The position numbers were made by a program, and so were the translations under genes. A DNA stretch of 47,763 nucleotides from Planctomycetota bacterium (GTDB taxonomy: Bacteria; Planctomycetota; Phycisphaerae; WQYP01): positions 1 to 47,763 of the forward strand of contig JAJYFE010000013.1 in assembly GCA_021785435.1 (NCBI GenBank). Direction: 5' to 3'. This document shows positions 19,462-26,674 of this stretch, in pieces. Under the pieces are notes generated by a model that worked only from the letters and a program-made list of their open reading frames with translations, made no database searches and was not told the origin of the DNA. The first letter of the stretch is position 1, and each line of letters opens with the position of its first letter.

Positions 19462-20294
19462 ACATAATCGTCTACATCGTCACCGATATGGAAGGCTTGG
19501 CGGGCATTGACCGCTGGGAGCAATGTTATGACCTTGACGACAGCTCCGCGAATTACAAGTACGGGCGCGAACAACTGACGGCGGATGTTAACGCCGCCGT
19601 AGCCGGTTGCTTTGACGCGGGCGCCAGGGAGGTTCGGGTCATGGACGGCCATGGCCGTAATCGCAACCGGGGCTTCATCCAGGAAAAGCTGGATCGCCGC
19701 GCTACCTCCGTGTGGTTGTCTTCACACGATCCGACCCGGTTGGAAGGAATGGATGAAACGGTGGATGCCGTGGCGATGATCGGTCAACATCCCATGGCCG
19801 GCACGCTCCACGGCTTCCTTGACCACACCCAGTTTCCCAAGGAGCTGTGCCGCTTTCTGATCAACGGACAGGAACACGGCGAGTTGAGCCAGCAGGCGGT
19901 CTACGCCGGCCATTTCGGCGTACCGGTGGTCTTTGCCTCCGGTGACGAAGCGCTCTGTGAAGAGGCGCGGCGCCTGCTGCCTGACATCACCACCACGGCC
20001 ACGAAGGAGGGCACGGGCTGGGAGACATGCCGGCTTTACACACCGGAGACGGTGCGGGCGAACATTCGCCGCGATATCGCCGCGGCGCTACGGAAAACCG
20101 ACCGGCCCCAGGTCTGGCGTATGGCGCTGCCTATCGAGATCACCATCGAATGGGCTTGGTCCGCTTGGGCGGATAGATTCAGCCGGATTCCAGGCGTACA
20201 GCGGTTAAATGCCCGCACCGTCCGCTGGAAAATCGGTGATGCACGGGATATTTATTCTTGGCCTTCGATCAAGTGGCAACCCCTCTTGGAATGA
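19458..20294 (+). CDS. M55-family metallopeptidase (DppA-like D-aminopeptidase)
   Basis: M55 enzymes are zinc aminopeptidases that typically release D-amino acids from small peptides. The protein of about 278 residues begins VYIVTDMEGLAG with the metal-binding D and E, and shows the other expected ligands in DGHGRNRN, MIGQHPMAG, GFLDHTQ and NGQEHGELSQ. The start is unclear: TTG at 19458 overlaps the previous stop as TTGA but AAGGAG ends directly before it (spacing zero), while six bases after AAGGAG stands ATA, not a normal start codon. Either TTG is used by translational coupling, or an original ATG has become ATA. Why a D-aminopeptidase lies in a sugar cluster is unclear; some relatives act on other amide substrates. 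Confidence 0.88.
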   Translation: MNIIVYIVTDMEGLAGIDRWEQCYDLDDSSANYKYGREQLTADVNAAVAGCFDAGAREVRVMDGHGRNRNRGFIQEKLDRRATSVWLSSHDPTRLEGMDETVDAVAMIGQHPMAGTLHGFLDHTQFPKELCRFLINGQEHGELSQQAVYAGHFGVPVVFASGDEALCEEARRLLPDITTTATKEGTGWETCRLYTPETVRANIRRDIAAALRKTDRPQVWRMALPIEITIEWAWSAWADRFSRIPGVQRLNARTVRWKIGDARDIYSWPSIKWQPLLE

Positions 20295-21316
20295 AGCCCC
20301 CGCGCTGTTCGGTGTGGAAGTACAATCCGCCCTCCTTCTGAGAAGACCAGAATATGCTGAAATCCGGGAAGCTGATGATAGACTCGCATCCGCATGCCTT
20401 CCGGCAGGGTCGTAATGACACCGGGCTTACGGTCGGTAGGGATGAACAGGGTATCCCGCCGGTATGGCTTCCAATCGGGGGAATCTCTCCCGCCGGTGAT
20501 GACGCCGCATATCATCGCGGACGCAAGCCCGAACCTGCGCGGTCTGATGGAACCCATACCGGCATCTCCTTGAATAGGTGGATCCAGACCCGCAACCGTC
20601 ATCCCAACCGCTTTGGGGCAGGGTATGGTCCCCATTCGTTGCAAGGCGATGCGCCGGCGTTCTCGGAAACGGTTTATCGAATGCTCGGCGTACGCGTGTG
20701 CGGGGAATAGAAGTGGCCAGAGCGCTTGGACCACCCGCGATGTTTGAATCTTTTGCCCGAAGTCGGAGACTTGGGTTGTCCGGTGGGGCCGCACTTGGAT
20801 GTACCTTATCCGCTGGGCACCCGATCGGGTGGCCCATCCTGCCAGCCGCTCTGGCACGACGGAGCGGCGGCGAATTCGGAACGCGCATTGCGAGCGCGCC
20901 CGAAAACCAATTTCATCGGCCCTGCACGAGGATCCTGACGTGGGAGCAGCGGCGATGCAAACCCAGATCCGGTTTCGTATCCCAAAAGGTCGGTCAGATC
21001 TGGCGGCCGCTTGGATCGCCGGCGGCACTCCACGGCCACCTCCAGCGGCTCGAAGATCCGCCTCGGTGGGCACCGCCCCCGTTCCGTGGCTGGTCCGCTG
21101 GTTCGACGGCACAGCGAGTGTGCCTACTACGGCGCCGTTACGGCACAGCGGGCGATATCCACCGTGGCGGATCCTCGCCCTACTGCGGATTCATTCCGCA
21201 TTTCTACTTCGGCCACGTTAACCAGCTTGCCAGCCCTAATAAAAAGGGCCACTGGATGAGCGAAGGTATGGCAAGCTTGAAATTCGCCACGACATCCGGA
21301 TCGAAAGGAGCTTCGT
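20295..21316. other. 1-kb stretch without an intact gene
   Basis: About 1020 bp between the M55 peptidase and the first SDR. Open frames on both strands exist but none has a ribosome site, signal or known motif. On the minus strand a segment around 20290-20450 reads LPEGMRMRVYHQLPGFQHIL and could be the remains of a gene, but I cannot name a family. One copy of a dispersed repeat occupies 21035-21212. The stretch interrupts an otherwise close gene run and looks like decayed DNA. Confidence 0.5.
21035..21212. repeat. Dispersed repeat family B, copy 1
   Basis: Shares with 23463-23606 the blocks GGTCGAAG/GCTCGAAG, CGGTGGGCAC, GCTGGTTCGACGGCAC, AGTGTG and TACTGCGGATT-ATTCCGC in the same order and orientation. 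This copy has about 35 extra bases in the middle. No coding frame is conserved between the copies, so it is a non-coding repeat. Confidence 0.6.
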
Positions 21317-22078
21317 ATGGCAACACCACAGACCGTCATCGTGACCGGCGGGGCCCAGGGAATCGGGTTGGGTATCGCCCGTTGTTTTGCCTGCCGGAAC
21401 GCCAACCTGATAATTGCCGACCGCGCCGTTGAAAAGGCCCGTGAAGCGGCGGATCAGCTTCGTGCGGCGGGAGCAACGGATGCCGCGGCCCTCGCGTGTG
21501 ACATTACCGATCGTGGACAGGTGGACGCGATGGTGGAGCAGACCATGAAGAAATTCGGCGGCATAGATGTGCTCGTCAACAATGCCGGCATTTGTCCGTT
21601 CATCGAAATCATGGAGTTGTCGCCGGAGGTATGGCAAAAGACCATTGACGTCAATTTAACCGGTGCGTTTCATTGCACGCAGGCCGTGGCGCGGCGCATG
21701 ATTCCGCGCGGGCGAGGCGGCCGCATTATCTTTATCACTTCCGGGGCCGATACCCTAACCTCACCCAAGCAGGTAGACTACGCCGCCGCGAAAAGCGGCC
21801 TGCGCATGGCCATGGTCGGTTTTTCCACAGCACTGGGCAAGTATGGCATTACCTGCAATGCCATCGCGCCGGGCATGATTCTCACCCCCATGACGGCCTT
21901 CCACTGGGAAATACCGGAAAACGCGGCGTTATTGAAACAGCGCGTACCCATGGGGCGCATCGGCACGCCGGAAGATATCGGCAATGCCGCAGTGTTTCTG
22001 GCGTCCGCGGAGGCATCATACATCAATGGCATCACCCTGCGCGTCGATGGTGGACTGTGGGGCATAACGCCGATCTGA
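21317..22078 (+). CDS. Short-chain dehydrogenase/reductase (SDR) 1
   Basis: A classical SDR of 253 residues that oxidises or reduces a hydroxyl/keto group with NAD(P). The cofactor motif TGGAQGIG (10-17), the NNAG motif (88-91) and the catalytic S142, Y155 and K159 are all present with correct spacing, and AIAPGMILTPM follows as usual. AAGGAG six bases before the ATG decides the start. In the context of the DegT, epimerase and second SDR genes a sugar or sugar-acid dehydrogenase is the best guess; the substrate is not readable from sequence. Confidence 0.93.
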   Translation: MATPQTVIVTGGAQGIGLGIARCFACRNANLIIADRAVEKAREAADQLRAAGATDAAALACDITDRGQVDAMVEQTMKKFGGIDVLVNNAGICPFIEIMELSPEVWQKTIDVNLTGAFHCTQAVARRMIPRGRGGRIIFITSGADTLTSPKQVDYAAAKSGLRMAMVGFSTALGKYGITCNAIAPGMILTPMTAFHWEIPENAALLKQRVPMGRIGTPEDIGNAAVFLASAEASYINGITLRVDGGLWGITPI

Positions 22079-22130
22079 CCGATGGGGCAGTGCTGTCGGG
22101 CGTGGATGGTGAACAGCAGGTTTACTGTGC

Positions 22131-22310
22131 CTTAGCTCAACTTTTGCCATTTTTCGGGAGCATAAAGGATCGAATCCTTCGGAACTTGCAGTGGCGGGGC
22201 AAGTTTTTGCAAACCCCAGGTGTGGTGCGGGTGCGCCACAACTCCACCCCATCCTGAAAGGCCCGTGAAATTATGCTTTTCCGTTCCTGCGAAACCGGAA
22301 AAAGTCGTTA
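22131..22310. mobile_element. MITE-like dispersed repeat family A, copy 1
   Basis: Shares with 26062-26242 an order of blocks: CTTAGCTC, ACTTTTGC, CGGGAGCATAA, GTCGAATCC/ATCGAATCC, GTGGC-GGGC, TTTTTGC, CCTGAAAGGCCCGTGAAAT, then ACGCTTT/ATGCTTT. The other copy has clear terminal inverted repeats; here the right end (CCGGAAAAAGTCG) is more worn. It contains a local hairpin AAGGAT-CGA-ATCCTT. It abuts the truncated amidohydrolase tail, so its insertion may have removed the front of that gene. Confidence 0.6.
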
Positions 22311-22312
22311 GC

Positions 22313-22480
22313 GACGCCCGTGAATTTTTGCTCCGGTTCGCCGAGCGGTTGTTGTTGGGCCGTGACGGCTATGGCAATGGCTTGACCGTTCTGCTGGCTT
22401 CACTTGACTTGCCCGCGGAAGCGCGGGAGAAGCTGTACCAGTATGATGTGCCGCAGCTGCTGAAAAAAGGTATCGTTTAA
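22313..22480 (+). pseudogene. Amidohydrolase C-terminal fragment
   Basis: The last 55 codons before the TAA read FAERLLLGRDGYGNGLTVLL then ASLDLPAEAREKLYQYDVPQ and LLKKGIV. The pattern (R-LLGRDxxG...L..LDLP...EKIY..N...LL) is that of the C-terminus of metal-dependent amidohydrolases (lactonase/decarboxylase type), including the catalytic aspartate after GR. No start codon or N-terminal part exists; the fragment begins at the edge of a MITE-like repeat. Such amidohydrolases often hydrolyse sugar lactones produced by SDRs, which would fit the neighbourhood, but the assignment rests on a short tail. Confidence 0.5.
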
Positions 22481-22572
22481 GGGACGTTAGGTTGGCACGG
22501 CATAGACCAGTCCGCTGGGCTAAGAAAGTATAAAACCGACGGACCCACCGCCAGAGTAAAGGAGGAATATCC

Positions 22573-23340
22573 ATGGCCGAAAGATCCGCCCTTGCCGCTC
22601 AGATGTACACGCTGCGCGACTTCTGCCAATCGCCCCCGGATATCGCGCGCACCTGCGCCAAAGTTCGGAAGCTCGGATTTGAAGCCATCCAGGTTTCCGC
22701 TTTTGGCCCGATCGCGCCCAAGGAACTCGCGAAAATTCTTTCCAATGAGGGGCTTACCTGCTGCGCCACCCATGTGGGATTCGAGCGTCTGCGCGATCAA
22801 CCGCAGCAAGTGGCGGAGGAACATCAGCTCTGGGGCTGCCGCCATACCGCGGTGCCGGTGGCGCCGGAACCGTACCGCAGTGCAGGGCGCTACGGTGATT
22901 TCGGCCAGGAACTGAACCGCCTGGCTAAGACGCTTCAGCCCCTCGGGTTGGCCGTGTCCTATCACAACCATTCGTTCGAGCTGCGCAAGTTCAACGGCCG
23001 CACGGGTCTGGAAATGCTTTATGCCAGCGCTGAGCCGCGCCTGGTCAACGCGGAAATCGACACGTATTGGATTCAGCATGGCGGCGGCGATCCGGCGGCG
23101 TGGATCACCCGGCTCGGCCGGCGTCAGCCGCTGCTGCACTTGAAGGATATGGTAATGGGGCCGGACAGCCAGCTCATGGCCGAAGTCGGCGAAGGCAATT
23201 TAAACTGGCCGGCGATTCTGCAGGCGGCCCAACAGGCCCAGGTGCAGTGGTACATCATTGAGCAGGATGTCTGCCAGCGCGATCCGTTTGAGTCGCTGAA
23301 AATCAGTTTTGAGAACCTTCGCCGTATGGGGATACACTGA
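22573..23340 (+). CDS. Sugar phosphate isomerase/epimerase-like TIM-barrel protein
   Basis: The 255-residue protein has the xylose-isomerase-like barrel: metal and catalytic positions in YHNHSFEL, NAEIDTYWIQHGG, LLHLKDM, EVGEGNLNW and YIIEQD are all visible. Family members isomerise or epimerise keto-sugars, inositols or sugar acids with a divalent metal. GGAGG lies just upstream of the ATG. In planctomycetes such genes regularly accompany Gfo/Idh and SDR enzymes in sugar catabolism, consistent with the neighbours here. There is no signal peptide, so it acts in the cytoplasm. Confidence 0.9.
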   Translation: MAERSALAAQMYTLRDFCQSPPDIARTCAKVRKLGFEAIQVSAFGPIAPKELAKILSNEGLTCCATHVGFERLRDQPQQVAEEHQLWGCRHTAVPVAPEPYRSAGRYGDFGQELNRLAKTLQPLGLAVSYHNHSFELRKFNGRTGLEMLYASAEPRLVNAEIDTYWIQHGGGDPAAWITRLGRRQPLLHLKDMVMGPDSQLMAEVGEGNLNWPAILQAAQQAQVQWYIIEQDVCQRDPFESLKISFENLRRMGIH

Positions 23341-23462
23341 TGCCTGCGGATTGGGTCAGGGGGTATTCGAACTTGGCCCATGGCTTACCCCAAAATCCAG
23401 GCGCGAAATGATTGACGTAGGAACGCAGAATGAATCGGTGGATCAGCGGCAGCGCTCCGTAG

Positions 23463-23606
23463 CCGCCTCCAGCCGTAGGTCGAAGCTCCGCCGCGGTGGG
23501 CACGGCCCGAGGGGCCGTGGTTGGTCGCTGGTTCGACGGCACGGCGGAGTGTGTCTACCGGGGCGGAGCCTCAACTTACTGCGGATTTATTCCGCGTTCC
23601 TGCTTA
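23463..23606. repeat. Dispersed repeat family B, copy 2
   Basis: Second copy of the repeat at 21035-21212, same orientation, about 70-75% identical in the shared blocks, and containing a small symmetrical segment GGCCCGAGGGGCC. It lies between the epimerase and the second SDR, so the two copies flank the SDR-epimerase segment (about 2.3 kb). Confidence 0.6.
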
Positions 23607-23694
23607 GTCTATCCGGGCCGGCATACCACAGCCGTTGGATGGCTGGGAACAGATCCGGACACCTTGGGCCTTGTTGGCGATTGCGGAAGGGCGT

Positions 23695-24450
23695 ATGAAG
23701 ATTGATTTGACCGGCAAAACCGCGCTGGTTACGGGCGGCAGCGGCGAGTTGGGACGAGTGATGGTCCGTACCCTGGCCCACTGTGGCGCCGCCGTAGCCT
23801 TCACCTATCTGAACGCCAGGGAGAAGGCCCAAAGCCTGCTGGCCGAGCTTCGCGGCGGCGGTCACAAAGCCTTAGCCGTTCGGGCTGACATAACGCAGGG
23901 CACGCAGATAGAGGCGCTGCGTCAACAGGTGGCCGGTGAACTGGGCGACCCGGCTATCGTTGTCACCAACGCCGTCATCCAGTATGCGTGGACCTCGGTG
24001 CTCGATCAAGCCCCGGAAGACTATGAGAGTCAGTTTCGTTCCTGCGTGTTGCAAAATGTTCTCATGGCCAAGGCGTTTCTCCCCGCCATGATCAGAAAGC
24101 GATGGGGGCGCGTCATCGGCATTAACACCGAATGCCTGATGCAATGTTGGCCCAATCAGTCGGCGTATATTTCCGGAAAGGGTGGCATGGACCGCTTATT
24201 GCGGGTGCTGGCTCGCGAGGTCGGCCCGCACGGCATCACCGTTAACCAGGTCGCACCTGGCTGGACGGTCAGCGAAACGCGGCGGGCCGAGGGACGACCG
24301 ACATCGTACCTCAATGCGGTGCCTCTGCGACGCTGGGGAACCGATCAGGATATCGCCAACGCGGTGGCCTTTTTGGCGTCTGATCTCGCCGCGTACATCA
24401 CCGGCCTGTACCTGCCGGTCTGCGGCGGCAACTCAATGCCCACCGTTTAG
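23695..24450 (+). CDS. Short-chain dehydrogenase/reductase (SDR) 2, atypical motifs
   Basis: A 251-residue SDR. The cofactor loop TGGSGELG (13-20) and the catalytic Y158-x3-K162 are present. Two usual features differ: the NNAG motif is TNAV (91-94), and the serine expected 13 residues before the tyrosine is T145. Threonine can replace serine in some SDRs, so activity is plausible. The C-terminal end VAFLASDLAAYITGLYLPVCGG is standard. The ATG at 23695 is close behind GGAAGG. It is the last gene of the plus-strand sugar cluster and converges on argD. Confidence 0.9.
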   Translation: MKIDLTGKTALVTGGSGELGRVMVRTLAHCGAAVAFTYLNAREKAQSLLAELRGGGHKALAVRADITQGTQIEALRQQVAGELGDPAIVVTNAVIQYAWTSVLDQAPEDYESQFRSCVLQNVLMAKAFLPAMIRKRWGRVIGINTECLMQCWPNQSAYISGKGGMDRLLRVLAREVGPHGITVNQVAPGWTVSETRRAEGRPTSYLNAVPLRRWGTDQDIANAVAFLASDLAAYITGLYLPVCGGNSMPTV

Positions 24451-24862
24451 CCTGGCTATTTCATCGATTTTCCAAGCGATGTCCGGCGGCGGCTTGAGGC
24501 CCGTCCCGTGGCGGGTTCGTGGCACCGCCGGCCCTTCAGCATGGCCATTTCACTCCAGTAGCGGTGCCCAAAATGGCAATTTTCAACCATTGCGCGCCGA
24601 GCGTCTCCGGCGCCCCCATATCTCTATACATATACCACGCGCAGGCGAGTGTAAAACAATTGGCCAGGGCGGGGTCGGGGCGGCGCGGCGCTCCGACCTC
24701 GCTTGGGGGGCGATGCTGGCGCCCTGAAGTGTGTGCGGCTTGGGGGCAGCCTTCCCGGCGCCCAGGAATCGGGCGCGAGGTTCGGTCCCCATGCGGCCGC
24801 CATCGGCGCTTGAGACGGGCGGGCAGCACCGGGCGGGGCCAGAGACCGGCACGGTCCGCAGC
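24451..24862. other. Intergenic stretch between convergent SDR 2 and argD
   Basis: About 410 GC-rich bp with no gene, no clear terminator with a T-run and no recognised repeat. Confidence 0.5.
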
Positions 24863-26038
24863 TTACACGCTTTCAAGCACCGCGCCGAGGATATCCAGGG
24901 CGCGCTGCATTTGGAGTTCGTTGACAATCAGGGCCGGAGCCAGACGCAAAATATTCTTTTGCGTCACGTTAATAACCAATCCCCTCTCCAAGGCCGCCCG
25001 CACCACGGTGGTGGCGTCGGGAATCGCCAATTCCACGCCGATAAACAAGCCCAGTCCGCGCACCTGAACGATGCGCCGCCCGGCGCAGGGAAGATTGCGG
25101 ATCGCGTCCATTAAAAACGTTCCGCACCGGGCGGCATGGGCGGGCAGATTTTCCTGTTCGAGAAGGTCGAGCACGGCCGAACCCACGGCTGCGCAGATGG
25201 GGTTGCCTCCCAGCGTGCAGCCATGCGTGCCCGGTTTGAAGAATGCCGCCAGGCGGGGGCTGGCCAGAATGCCGGCGACGGGCAGGCCTCCGCCGAGAGC
25301 CTTGCCCAACGTCATAATGTCGGGAACCATGCCATAATGCTGGTGGCCGAAATACTTTCCCGTGCGGCCCACACCGGTCCAAACCTCATCGAGAATAAGC
25401 GTCGCGCCGTGTTGGTCACAAAGGCGCCGCACGCGGGGCAGATAATCTTGGTCCGGCATGTTCACACCGCCTTCGCCTTGCACCGGCTCGACAATCACGG
25501 CGGAGGTGGTCGAATCCATTTGCGCCTCGAGAGCCGCGGGATCATTGAACGGTACGTGTACAAACCCCGGCAGCAACGGGGCGAAACCATCCTGGGCCGG
25601 GCCGCAGGTGGCGGAGAGCGCCCCAAACGTGCGGCCATGGAAACTCTGGCGCATCGAAATGGTTTTAGGGCGCCCCGCCCCGCCCGCCAAGCGGGCCAAC
25701 TTGAGCGCTGCTTCCATGGCCTCGGCGCCGCTGTGGCAGAAAAACATTCGCCCGTCAAACGCCTTTTCTCGCACCTGTTCCGCCAGGCGCACTTGCGGGG
25801 CCGTGTAAAACTGATTGCCCACCTGCCATAAAGTGTTGGCCTGGCGCACCGCTGCATCGATCAGGCGGGGGTGACAATGGCCCAGGATCGTACCGCCGAA
25901 GCCGGCGAAAAAATCGAGGTATTCCTTCCCGGTCGCGTCCCATAACGTTGTGCCCCGGCCGCGGACAAACACCGCCGGTAATTTGCTGTAGTTACCGATG
26001 AGGGCCTGTTCGTGGCGTGCGATTAAGTCATTTTGCAT
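24863..26038 (-). CDS. argD: Acetylornithine/class III aminotransferase
   Basis: PLP enzyme of 391 residues, most similar to N-acetylornithine aminotransferase, which makes N-acetylornithine in arginine synthesis. Visible are CHSGAEAMEAALKLAR, SFHGRTFGALSATCGP, VIVEPVQGEGGV, LDEVWTGVGRTGK (the PLP aspartate; W replaces the more usual Q) and the Schiff-base lysine K246 in TLGKALGGG. ATG at 26038 is seven bases after GGAAG; a TTG two codons upstream is too close to it. A succinylornithine aminotransferase (astC-like) cannot be excluded because astA is also in the window, 9 kb away. A MITE-like repeat ends about 25 bp upstream and so probably contains or displaced its promoter. Confidence 0.88.
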   Translation of the reverse strand: MQNDLIARHEQALIGNYSKLPAVFVRGRGTTLWDATGKEYLDFFAGFGGTILGHCHPRLIDAAVRQANTLWQVGNQFYTAPQVRLAEQVREKAFDGRMFFCHSGAEAMEAALKLARLAGGAGRPKTISMRQSFHGRTFGALSATCGPAQDGFAPLLPGFVHVPFNDPAALEAQMDSTTSAVIVEPVQGEGGVNMPDQDYLPRVRRLCDQHGATLILDEVWTGVGRTGKYFGHQHYGMVPDIMTLGKALGGGLPVAGILASPRLAAFFKPGTHGCTLGGNPICAAVGSAVLDLLEQENLPAHAARCGTFLMDAIRNLPCAGRRIVQVRGLGLFIGVELAIPDATTVVRAALERGLVINVTQKNILRLAPALIVNELQMQRALDILGAVLESV

Positions 26039-26061
26039 ATTCAATCTTCCGTCTGCAGCAC

Positions 26062-26242
26062 CTAAGCTCGACTTTTGCTATTTCCCGGAGCATAACTGGT
26101 CGAATCCATCGGAAATCGCGGTGGCCGGGCGAATTTTTGCCCCTCGTCTTTTATGCGAGTGTACAAACAGTCCACGCCGTCCTGAAAGGCCCGTGAAATC
26201 ACGCTTTCTGGCTCCCCTGAAATCGGCAAAAATTGAGCTTGG
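26062..26242. mobile_element. MITE-like dispersed repeat family A, copy 2
   Basis: The left end CTAAGCTCGACTTTTGC and the right end GCAAAAATTGAGCTTGG are inverted repeats (about 14 of 17 positions match), continuing with ATTTC on both sides. CAC flanks both ends and may be a 3-bp target duplication. The interior shares long blocks with copy 1 at 22131-22310, including CCTGAAAGGCCCGTGAAAT. It has no coding capacity and lies between argD and queD. Confidence 0.65.
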
Positions 26243-26264
26243 CACTTAACCTTCAGCCCCGAGC

Positions 26265-26298
26265 ACCTAAAACCTGAAATCTGGAACCTACAACCTGA
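26265..26298. repeat. Degenerate AACCTGAAATCTGGAACCT string
   Basis: A short series of AACCTG/CTGGAACC units overlapping the end of queD. A similar string (CCAGAAACTGGAAACT) occurs before the ABC ATPase gene at 33708-33758. These are low-complexity, scattered intergenic repeats. Confidence 0.4.
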
Positions 26299-26674
26299 CG
26301 CTCCGGCCTTGGTAGCTGCAGCGGGTGGTGCAGGTTTCGTGGATGGTGATCCGCCGCAGGCCGGGCAAGCGACCTTCCAGGCGTTGCCAGATCCACCGGG
26401 CAATATTTTCACTGCTGGGATTTTCCAGGCCCGGTATTTCGTTGAGATACTGGTGGTCGAGTTGTTCGCGCAGCGGAGCGAAGGCCCGTTGGATATCGGC
26501 GAAATCCATCAGCCAGCCGGTATCCGGCGGCACGGGACCGCGCACCGTCACCCGCACGCGAAAGGAATGGCCGTGCAATCGCGCGCATTGGTGCCCCGGC
26601 GGGGCCTGGGGCAGACGATGTGCCGCCTCAAAGGTGAATTCCTTGGTCAGGTCAACCTGGAAGGTGTCAGGCAT
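26288..26674 (-). CDS. queD: 6-carboxy-5,6,7,8-tetrahydropterin synthase (QueD)
   Basis: Second step of queuosine/7-deazaguanine synthesis, converting dihydroneopterin triphosphate to 6-carboxytetrahydropterin. The 128-residue protein has zinc ligands H19, H34 and H36 (AAHRLP, RLHGHSF), the catalytic C30 in GHQCARLHGHSF, and the QueD-typical stretches DTGWLMDFADI, LDHQYLNEIPGLENPSSENI and ETCTTRCSYQG, so QueD is favoured over PTPS. Its ATG overlaps the end of the upstream TPR gene by eight bases (ATGCCTGA), so it is translationally coupled to it. No other queuosine genes lie in the window. Confidence 0.93.
   Translation of the reverse strand: MPDTFQVDLTKEFTFEAAHRLPQAPPGHQCARLHGHSFRVRVTVRGPVPPDTGWLMDFADIQRAFAPLREQLDHQYLNEIPGLENPSSENIARWIWQRLEGRLPGLRRITIHETCTTRCSYQGRSVRL

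Noticed and set aside
20252-21112. Minus-strand frame of 286 codons opposite the end of the M55 gene and the following gap
   Set aside because: It overlaps the M55 gene end, runs through a non-coding repeat, and has no recognisable domain; at best it contains debris of an older gene.
22140-22165. T-loop-like GATCGAATCC suggesting a tRNA
   Set aside because: No acceptor, D or anticodon stems can be formed around it; the segment belongs to repeat family A.
22490-22515. TTGGCACGG resembling a sigma-54 -24 element before the epimerase gene
   Set aside because: No GC-containing -12 element follows at the required spacing.
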